Assembly (NCBI GenBank): GCA_035630195.1
Contig: DASQLD010000154.1
Span: 1 to 8,271 of the forward strand
Direction of reading: 5' to 3'
Length of the DNA: 8,271 nucleotides
DNA from: DASQDN01 sp035630195
GTDB lineage: Bacteria; Acidobacteriota; Terriglobia; Bryobacterales; Bryobacteraceae
Part shown: in pieces, positions 1-6,580 of the stretch
Layout: every line of letters begins with the position of its first letter
Position numbering within the stretch: the first letter of the stretch is position 1
Notes under the pieces: generated by a model
Seen by the model: only the letters and a program-made list of their open reading frames with translations
Databases searched by the model: none
Told to the model about the DNA's origin: nothing
Made by a program: the position numbers and the translations under genes

Positions 1-944
1 CCATAACAAAGCGCTGCCGCCTCTGGAAACATTGGTGTTGGAAACTCCAAACTCGTCGGATTCCCATGCGGAGTTGGCGGCGACGTATGCGACAAGCAGT
101 AATCGGGAAGGCGCAGAGAAGGAGTTCCGACGGGCATTGGAATTGCAGCCACACCACTTCCCCGCTCTGGCCGGATTAGGAAATTTACTGGCGCGCACGG
201 GCGATGGTACCGCCGCAATGCCGCTGCTGCGTAAGGCTACGCAGTTACAGCCGCGAGCTTATGAAGGGCACTTCCTGCTTGGCTCTGCGCTGAATCGCTC
301 AGGGCAATTCGAGGAGGCGAGGGTTGAGTTGGAAACAGGCGTCAAAGCTTGGGGGCGAGAACGAACCGCAGGTTTTTTATCAACTCGCGCGCGCCTGGGG
401 CGGGCTTGGCAAGTCGGCGGAACGCAAGGCGGCGCTCGCAAGATTTTCTGAGTTGACGAAAAAGGAAAAGAGACACCGAGTTGCAGCGCAAGGCAGCAGC
501 TTGGATCGCCCGCACACTGTTGCAGGCAGGCGACCTCGAGAATGCCGCCAAGCGGCTCGAGTTCGCGCGAGAGGCAAAGCCCGGTGACGCTACACTACTC
601 TTCCGCTTAGCCGGCTTAAACTTCGACCTGCAGCGCTACGATATTGCGCGAGAGTATGCCCAGGCGGCGATAAGCATTAGTCCAGCCACATGGCTCTATC
701 GCTCTATCACTATCTGCTGGGCTTAGTGGAGCAGAGTGCGAATCGCTTGCCCGATGCCAGGGAAAGCTTGGAAACAGCCGCCAAGTTGCAGCCCACCGAA
801 GCACCGGTGTTCAACGCATTGGGTCAGGTGTTACTGGAACAGGGTCAGCGAGAAGGTGCGATACGGCGTTCGAAAAAGCAGTGAGGCTTCCTCCGAACGA
901 TGCAGCCTTTCGGCAGAACCTGGGACTCGGCCAGCCGTCGCTAA
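1..944 (+). pseudogene. TPR-repeat protein, 5' end outside window, reading frame broken 4-5 times
   Basis: The frame is open from base 2, so the gene starts before the window; the ATG/GTG codons near 29-32 are probably internal. About eight tetratricopeptide units can be read, with motifs such as AEKEFRRALELQP, GQFEEARVELETGV, QYHYLL-like LYHYLLGLVEQSANRLPDA, and AFEKAVRLPPNDA. To follow them the frame must change near 340-352 (run of Gs), 465-478 (A-rich), 680-695 and 858-868. Near 858-868 one added G would restore GAIRAFEKAVRL. A fifth change near 915-930 would give a stop TAA at 942-944, just before a hairpin and the end of the convergent DUF1501 gene; that end is inferred. TPR arrays are protein-binding scaffolds, and the partner is unknown. 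The gene may be a decayed copy or a normal gene read with indel errors. The TPR call is firm; the boundaries and intactness are not. Confidence 0.72.
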
Positions 945-2325
945 CCGATAATCTCGTTTATCGGGCCATGACCTTCTTCGATCAAACGGAACGTGCGGCC
1001 GAGGGCGCGGAATTCCATCTTTTTGTGATCGAGGCCCATCTGCTTGAGGATGGTCGCATGGAGGTCGCTGTAGTAGTGCGGGTTCTCGACGGCTTTGTAC
1101 CCGTACTCGTCGGTCGCTCCGTGGACTGTGCCGCCCTTGATGCCGCCGCCCGCAAACCACGAGCTGTAGCCCTTCGGATTGCGATCCCGACCGGTCGTAT
1201 TCTGCGACCATGGGCTGCGGCCAAACTCGCTCGTAAAGACGACCAGAGTCCGTTGCAACATTCCGCGCTGCTTCAGATCCGTGATTAGACCAGCGATCGG
1301 TTTGTCTACGGCCCGGCACAGCGGCTCATGCGTCTTCATGTCGCCATGGGCATCCCAACTGCCGTTGCCGCCGCCAGCGTGGCAGATCTGGACAAATCGG
1401 ACGCCATTCTCGACTAGACGCCGCGCCATTAACAACTGCCGGCCGAAATCATCGGTCGGCTTCTCACCGACGCCGTAAAGATCGAGAATGTGCTGCGGTT
1501 CTTCGAGAGATCAACGACGCCGGGCGCGCTGAGCTGCATACGAGCCGCAAGCTCATAAGAATCACTGCGGGCAGCAATGTTGGTGTTCAGCTCATGGCGC
1601 TCACGAAATTCGCGATTCAAGCGAGTCAGCGCTTGCATTTGCTGGTCGCGCTCGACAGCATTGCTGCTGGCTGGCGGCTTCAGGTTCGGGATGGGTACGG
1701 GACCGGCTTGGAATGGAGTGGCGGCGTAGGTGGCGCCCAGGTAGCCGCCCGTTAACTGTACCGGCGAGGAGGGTCGGCCGACATTCACGTAGGTGGGCAG
1801 GTTCTTATTGCCGAAGCCGAGCGCATAAGAAACCCAGCTGCCGAAGGACGGATTGTCGAAGGCGCGACCGCGATGCCCCGTTTGTGTTTCGATGACCGCA
1901 GGGAAGTGATTGCCTTCCTGACACCAAATGGATCGGACAATGGCGATGTCGTCGATGACCCCACCAACATGCGGGAACCAGTCGGATACGGGGATGCCGG
2001 ATTGGCCGTAATTCTTGAAGGTACGCAAGCAGGGAATAACCGGCCGCTTCATCTCCGCTACGTTGTCGCCGAACCCGATGGCGTCGATCAATTTGCCGGC
2101 GTGCGTGTTGCCCTTCGGATCAAATGTATCGATGTGGCTAACACCACCACACATGAAAAGAAAGATAACCGCATCGGCTTTTTTGTCACCTGGCAGACGC
2201 GCGTCGAGCTTGCCGTCTTCGGCCCAAAGTGCGCCGACCGCTCCACCAAGAAGGGCGCCGATGGATTGCTGGAACATGTGGCGGCGCGAGATCAAGCCAC
2301 ACGAATAAAGATTCTGATCGGCCAT
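941..2325 (-). CDS. DUF1501 protein, Tat-exported, with one frameshift
   Basis: DUF1501 proteins belong to the alkaline-phosphatase/sulfatase-like superfamily; no reaction is established for most of them. The ATG at 2325 lies 2 nt after the stop of the upstream gene and gives a twin-arginine signal, SRRHMF at residues 13-18 followed by a hydrophobic run. This start is preferred over an in-frame ATG at 2370 inside the upstream gene. The family signature CGGVSHIDTFDPKG follows. Near 1497-1506 the frame changes between DLSK and QHILDLYGVGEKPTDDFGRQ, and reading then continues to TAG at 941. The second half contains the NGSWDAHGD, TSEFGRSP and AGGGIKGGTVHGATDE blocks. The joined product is about 460 residues, a normal family length. 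The usual GRDHNP motif reads GRDRNP here (codon 1181-1183). It is the last gene of a tight operon, after a DUF1549/DUF1553 gene, a pairing common in Planctomycetota and Acidobacteriota. Confidence 0.85.
945..964. terminator. Hairpin between convergent gene ends, possible bidirectional terminator
   Basis: CCGATAA (945-951) and TTATCGG (958-964) are perfectly complementary around a 6-nt loop. The hairpin lies directly after the inferred TAA of the TPR gene (942-944) and covers the last codons of the DUF1501 gene, whose stop is 943-941. The position suits a shared terminator for two convergent genes. Neither strand has a T tract after the stem, so a classical intrinsic terminator is not demonstrated. 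Confidence 0.35.
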
Positions 2326-2327
2326 AG

Positions 2328-4609
2328 CTATTGAACGTAGATAAATTCGTCTAGGTTGAAGATCAACCACGCCAGATTCTTCAGGCGATTCGGATCTGCT
2401 CCGACATAGGTGAGCGCTTCATCCTTCTCGCTCGGTGAAGGCGGCCGGCTCAGCGCGATGCGATACCCACGGTCAACGGCCTTATTTAGCTCGCCTTCAC
2501 TTTCCTTCTTCAGCCGATCGGCGAACATTTGCGCTGGCTTTTTCAATCTCCGGGCTATTCATCATGAATAAGCCTTGTGGCGCAGTGACGGTTTGCGTGC
2601 GGACAGGGCATGGCGCTCGGCCATCATCCACGTCGAACGATTGCAGAAAGTTCGGCACAACTTCACGGCTCGTGGAGAAGCCACGAACCATGTATGCGCC
2701 TCGGCGATTCGTCTTGGTGTCCGCCATCAGCGGGGCCCCGCGACCCGGACGCGGGCCCGGGACTCTATATCGAAAGACGGACCGCCAAGCGTCGTGTCGA
2801 TATTACCGGCAGCAGTCAGAATCGAGTCCCAAATAGGCTCGGCTTCGAGGCGCTGCAGTCTAGAACTCCACAAGAAGCGGCTCGAAGGATCAGCCTGAAG
2901 GTTCTTCTTCGTTAGCTCTTTATCGCCGGAGCTGGCCAGCCGATAGACGTTCGAAGTCATCATCAGCTTGTGCATAGCCTTTTGGCTGTAACCGCGCGCA
3001 ATGAACTCAGACGCGAGCCAATCGAGCAGCGGCTGACTTGCGGGACGGCCGCCCATGATTCCATAATCGCTAGGCGCCTTCTGCAGGCCTTCGCCGAAGT
3101 GCCATTGCCACAAGCGATTCACCGCAACGCGAGCAAACAATGGATTGTCCTTGGCCGTAAGCCAGTCGGAGAAAGCTTCGACTCGGCCCTCGCGCAAATC
3201 TACCTCGCCACTGTAGAATGGCCACCCCGGCTCGACCGGATGATCCTTCTCCGGACGTTCCGGATCACCACTAGTCAGGATGTAGCTTTTCTCGCGTTCC
3301 AAAGCACGATCGACTTCCACCGTCCAAAATGCCGGAAGGTCCTTGACCATACTGCGGCGCTTCGCGCCCGTAATCTGATTCAGCTTGGCGCGCAGTTCCT
3401 TGTAGGTCTTTTTGTCAGCTTCCGACATAACCTCTTCGATCTTGTCGGAGTCGATACGAAGGACAGGAAAGTAGTCGTCTGCGATCTTTTGCTCTGCCGC
3501 CGAGCGCTGTTTCTCGGGCTTATTGATGATGGTCTCTACGTCGGGCGGTAGCATAGCCACACGATCGGCATAGAGCTTGGCGCGGTAGGGCTCAGTCAAC
3601 GCAGTTACCGGCTCTTCGGCGGCGATCCGAAGCTTGTCGTACTCTTCGAGCTGCTTGCCATATACGATCAGTTCGGCTGGTGTAGCCATCGTCTGCTTCT
3701 TGATCACGAGCGGATCGAACAGCGCCTTCATGGCGTAAAAATCTTTCTGCGTGATCGGATCGAACATGTGATCGTGGCATTTGGCGCACCCGACGGTCAT
3801 ACCCATAAACGCCGTGGAAACGGTTTCGACTGCGGAGATCTGAAGTTCGCCCAGGTCCTTGCTGTCGCGGTTGACTGCGCCGCGGGCGAGAAAGCCGAGA
3901 GCGAAAAGATCATCGGGACGGCGCTCCAAAGGCGAGCGGCGGCCAACCGCGGCCATGGTCGTGCGTTCCGTCGTTCGATAACCCGTTAGCTGTGCTCGGA
4001 CGAACTGGTCGTAGGGAACATCACTGTTAATCGCGTTAATCACCCAGTCCCGCCAGTAGTGGATGCCGGGCGCGGCGTACATGCGTTCTTCCGCATCGGC
4101 ATAGCGCAGGACATCCAGCCAGTGGCGGCCGTAACGAACGCTATACTGTTCGCTAGCAAGAAGACGATCGATCAGCTTCTCATACGCGTCGGGCGATTTG
4201 TCGTTGAGGTAAGCATCCTGCTCTTCTACGGTCGGTGGGATCCCGATGAGATCCATGTAGACACGGCGCAGCAGCGTGCGCTGGTCGGCGGGTCCGACCG
4301 GAACCACTTTCTTGGCTGTATACAGGGCCTGAACAAAGGCATCGATCGGATTCGAGCTGTCAGCAGGCGCAGGCGGTACCGGAGGACGTGTAAGCGGCTG
4401 CAATGACCAAAGCTTAGGGCGATTTGCCATCGATGGCACTACAGGCATTTTGGGCTTACCGGCGTGAGGGTCCGGCTTCGCTGCCATACTCTTCTTTAGA
4501 GAAGCTGTGACCGGCTTCTTTCCCGAATCGGCACCGTAGGCAAAAACGCTAATGCCTGCCAGGCAAATTACGAGTGCCTACGATGAAACCGCATACCTAA
4601 CTTCATCAT
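2328..4609 (-). CDS. DUF1549/DUF1553 (PSCyt2/PSD1-type) exported protein with three frameshifts
   Basis: The main frame (4487-2727) carries the DUF1549 domain, with LLRRVYMDLIGIPPT and HWLDVLRYADAE, and the signature GCAKCHDHMFDPI around residue 233 counted from the ATG at 4487. It then carries the start of DUF1553, with NPLFARVAVNRLWQWHFGEG and LLDWLASEF around residues 449-495. The protein continues in a second frame (about 2740-2540: TNRRGAYMVRGFSTSREV, FDVDDGRAPCPVRTQTVTAP) and a third (about 2540-2328: FADRLKKESEG to LDEFIYVQ), both standard DUF1553 endings. The likely start is ATG 4609, 4 nt after the hydrolase stop. It gives MMKLGMRFHRR, and a single indel near 4580 joins this to the hydrophobic ALVICLAGISVFAYG, a plausible signal peptide. 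The reconstructed length is about 760 residues. No N-terminal planctomycete cytochrome domain is present. The CxxCH within DUF1549 is a family feature, and heme binding there is unproven. The function is unknown; linkage to DUF1501 suggests a joint exported role. Confidence 0.85.
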
Positions 4610-4613
4610 AAAA

Positions 4614-5840
4614 CTACTCGATAACAGCGGCAGCCACCATCTCGAGGACGCGCCGCACCCCGTCATCTGTACCGATGGGTCCATCGCTAAATTGGCTGCG
4701 TGGAGCGGGTTTCCAGCTATCGCGGGAGCCGTCGTATGCGTAGTCTTGCTTCAGGCCTGTGCGCGCGGGATTGTACTGGCTATCGTCGCCAGACATCTTA
4801 TAAATCACCATATCGAGCGACGGGACGACAATCACTCCGTGACCACCGCCGCCGGACTTGAAGAACGCGTCTTTGGGAGCGCCGACCACATGGCCATCCG
4901 CATTGTTCTCCCACATAAGACTCATAGGAGAATGGATGTTCCATTTGGTGGGCTTGCCGCATAATTCGACATAGTCCGCTGGAATCACCTGCTCCTTGCC
5001 CCAACGGCCTTTTTTCAAAATCGCGTATAAAAAACGCAAGTGATCGGTGGAACGTAACGCAATGTCGCCCCCGCCGGGAGTGTGGGGCAGGACGTTGTCA
5101 CCACGGCGCATGGCCCACGCCCACTGTCCCCAGCCAAGCGGCTTAGCAAGACGCTGATCGATATACTCATGCATCTCCATGCCCGTGAGGTTGCGCAGGA
5201 CGATCGATGCCACGTGAGGCGAGGCCGAAGCGTAAGAGTAGCCGCCACCGAGCTTCGTCCAGAGAGGCGTGCGCAAAGCTGCGAGATCCTGACCTAGCGG
5301 TGTGGCCGGACGCGGCACAGGAGTCAGTTTGACGGACGGGACACCGTCGATAAACCCAGGGTTGCTGCCTTCGCCGTGCAGGCCCGCCGACATAGAAAGC
5401 AACTGCCCCAACGTGATGTCTGCCTTCGCAGGGTCATCTAAAGGCATAGCTTCCGGTAGATACTTGTCGTTGAACACCTTCGTATCGAGACCTTCCGGGA
5501 TCTGGGCTTTCTTGTCCGCTAGCATGATACCCGAGGCAATGCTCGTATAGACCTTGCCCACGGACGCAGTGGCTGGGATCGCTTCCCGGTTCCCGCGGCC
5601 GTAGTAACGCTCGTAAACCAGCCAGCCATGGCGCACGACAACCAGGCCGCCATGCTGACTACTGCGAGACGCGTACTCGAACGCTTGGTCGAGCTTCTTC
5701 AGATCCATGCCGGCAGTCTTCTTGACCGCTGCGGCATCCTTCAAGGCGCGCCAACCTCCGGCGCTATCCGGCTTGGGGAAATAGTCTTCCCCAAGCGCGA
5801 TGGCGGTAATGGCAATTGTTGTGGGAAGTAAGTAGCGCAC
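4614..5840 (-). CDS. Exported serine hydrolase, class C beta-lactamase fold
   Basis: This is an intact 408-residue protein of the beta-lactamase/penicillin-binding-protein-like serine hydrolase family. The start is GTG at 5840, 4 nt after the receptor stop. The N-terminus MRYLLPTTIAITAIALG looks like a short signal peptide, placing the enzyme in the periplasm. The nucleophile motif SxxK is S93-V-G-K96, followed by YTSIASG. LGQLLSMSAGLHG (about 144-156) is the usual helix of this family. The second motif, normally YxN, is represented by GGGYSYAS (198-205), where Ser replaces Asn, as in many esterase-like members. The third motif, equivalent to KTG or HxG, is G-H334-G in the strand GGGGHGVIVVPS. 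These features support an active acyl-serine enzyme such as an esterase, amidase or peptidase. A beta-lactamase role is not supported, and the substrate is unknown. It is probably co-transcribed with the DUF1549/DUF1553 and DUF1501 genes that follow. Confidence 0.9.
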   Translation of the reverse strand: MRYLLPTTIAITAIALGEDYFPKPDSAGGWRALKDAAAVKKTAGMDLKKLDQAFEYASRSSQHGGLVVVRHGWLVYERYYGRGNREAIPATASVGKVYTSIASGIMLADKKAQIPEGLDTKVFNDKYLPEAMPLDDPAKADITLGQLLSMSAGLHGEGSNPGFIDGVPSVKLTPVPRPATPLGQDLAALRTPLWTKLGGGYSYASASPHVASIVLRNLTGMEMHEYIDQRLAKPLGWGQWAWAMRRGDNVLPHTPGGGDIALRSTDHLRFLYAILKKGRWGKEQVIPADYVELCGKPTKWNIHSPMSLMWENNADGHVVGAPKDAFFKSGGGGHGVIVVPSLDMVIYKMSGDDSQYNPARTGLKQDYAYDGSRDSWKPAPRSQFSDGPIGTDDGVRRVLEMVAAAVIE

Positions 5841-6301
5841 GTTTTTAGAAGCTCACACGCAGACTGAACTGCAGATTGCGTGGCAAATTCGACTGCGGGT
5901 TCGCAAAGGTTCCGAAGTTCGAATTATTGATGGCTGTTTGCAAGCCCCCCAGTAAGTGACGGTTGCCCACATTGAAAATGGAAATTCTTGCTCGCGGCAA
6001 GATCTTCACCTAACTGATTCGGTTGCAATAACTGCGCAACCCGAGTCGGAACATCGCCGTACGTGAAGTTGGCCGGCTGAACGAAAGCGGCTCTGTTCAA
6101 ATAGGGGCTGAGCGGGTCCGTCGGATCCCAGTTGGGATTAGTAAGTGACTGACCGGCGACAAAGCTGCAACGTGCCAAACCACCATTAGCCAGAGTTTGG
6201 CTGCTACCGCTTATAGCCATGGCGACACCGCTCAGGTAGCGGTGAACGCCCGAGACATTCCAGTTGCCGACGATCGCATCCAGGCGACCGAGAAAGTGAT
6301 C

Positions 6302-6361
6302 AGTGACATCAATCGTCCCCATGTCTCCACGCTCGGCTACGTTTACGACTTCCCTTTGGGT
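6302..6361 (+). other. Inverted piece of the TonB-dependent receptor gene
   Basis: The plus strand encodes NRPHVSTLGYVYDFPLG (within codons 6302-6361), which closely resembles the R-x-H-V ... YVYDLPFG motif of Oar-like receptors. In intact receptors that motif lies immediately before the segment found here on the minus strand as HFLGRLDAIVGNW. The piece is therefore in the right place but reversed. Its left edge coincides with the palindrome TGATCA (6297-6302), and its right edge with CCCTTTGGG (6352-6360), whose arms are complementary. This could be a real template-switch inversion or an amplification/assembly chimera. Chance similarity on the antisense strand is less likely but possible. 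Confidence 0.5.
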
Positions 6362-6368
6362 TCATCAG

Positions 6369-6386
6369 CGTCACCTTCGCCGTCAC
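6369..6386 (-). repeat. Short direct repeat CGTCAC at a probable deletion in the receptor N-terminus
   Basis: CGTCAC occurs at 6369-6374 and 6381-6386, separated by 6 nt. On the coding strand it gives GQVT-AKVT. In relatives GQVT and AKVT are usually separated by a short stretch containing Gly-Ala-Val-Val, which is absent here. The repeat would suit a deletion between short repeats; this is an inference from family knowledge. Confidence 0.3.
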
Positions 6387-6477
6387 TTGTCCGGTTATCG
6401 TCCCACGATCTTGTCCATACCTACCGCGCTACATAGCAACAGAATAGAAACGGTAAGGTTTCTTGAAGCCACAACCC

Positions 6478-6484
6478 ACCTCCT
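6478..6484 (-). promoter_or_regulatory. Strong Shine-Dalgarno AGGAGGT for the receptor gene
   Basis: The minus strand reads AGGAGGT here, followed by 5 nt and then GTG at 6472-6470. It decides the GTG start and shows that this was a well-translated gene. The downstream operon members lack an equally good site and probably rely on translational coupling. Confidence 0.65.
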
Positions 6485-6522
6485 GAACTTTCTGCAGTGT
6501 TGATACTAACCCGATGGCAGTT

Positions 6523-6528
6523 ATTATA
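6523..6528 (-). promoter_or_regulatory. Possible -10 element TATAAT upstream of the receptor operon
   Basis: The minus strand carries a perfect TATAAT 38 nt upstream of the Shine-Dalgarno, in the 108-nt gap after the TonB-C gene. No convincing -35 hexamer is present at 16-18 nt, so this is only a candidate promoter for the receptor-hydrolase-DUF1549-DUF1501 operon. Confidence 0.25.
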
Positions 6529-6580
6529 TTCAAACCGGAATTGATCTGCGGTGACCGGCAGATGGGACTACTGGCAGCTT

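Larger units (their letters stand above)
5845..6472 (-). pseudogene. Remnant of an Oar-like TonB-dependent receptor: N-terminus fused to C-terminal barrel with inverted segment
   Basis: GTG 6472 sits 5 nt after a strong Shine-Dalgarno and begins VASRNLTVSILLLCSAVGM, a signal peptide. After the equivalent of one missing G near 6415 the frame gives GQDRGTITGQVT, the usual opening of the carboxypeptidase-regulatory-like domain of these receptors. About 6 residues later (AKVTLMNP) the normal order breaks. From about 6300 down to about 5985 the frame reads the C-terminal barrel: FLGRLDAIVGNWNVSG, VHRYLSG, NPNWDPTDPLSPYLNRAAF. Near 5980 it shifts again to IFNVGNRHLLGGLQTAIN and ends NLQFSLRVSF with terminal Phe and TAA at 5847-5845. 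Full receptors of this type have roughly 1,000 or more residues; only about 210 codons remain. The plug domain and most of the barrel are missing, so this copy cannot work as sequenced. It would have served high-affinity substrate uptake at the outer membrane and heads the operon. Confidence 0.75.

Noticed and set aside
460..480. Programmed ribosomal frameshift at the A-rich stretch of the TPR gene
   Set aside because: Several similar breaks occur in the same gene and in others, without a shared slippery heptamer followed by a structure; error or decay is simpler.
881..1288. Plus-strand frame running from the TPR end into the DUF1501 gene
   Set aside because: Only its first codons (AFEKAVRLPPNDA, QNLGLG) are TPR-like. 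Beyond about 941 it is antisense to the conserved C-terminal half of DUF1501.
831..1319. Minus-strand frame of 162 codons overlapping the end of DUF1501
   Set aside because: It is Arg/Pro/Ser-rich, without any motif, and occupies another frame of the DUF1501 coding strand.
2970..3551. Plus-strand open frame of 193 codons opposite the DUF1549/DUF1553 gene
   Set aside because: It is antisense to a well-recognised conserved domain, shows no family motif and has no ribosome site; it is a shadow of GC-rich coding sequence.
4614..5840. True beta-lactamase (antibiotic resistance)
   Set aside because: The SxxK motif is shared by the whole serine-hydrolase family. The YxN motif is altered, a GHG replaces KTG, and the operon context points to substrate processing.
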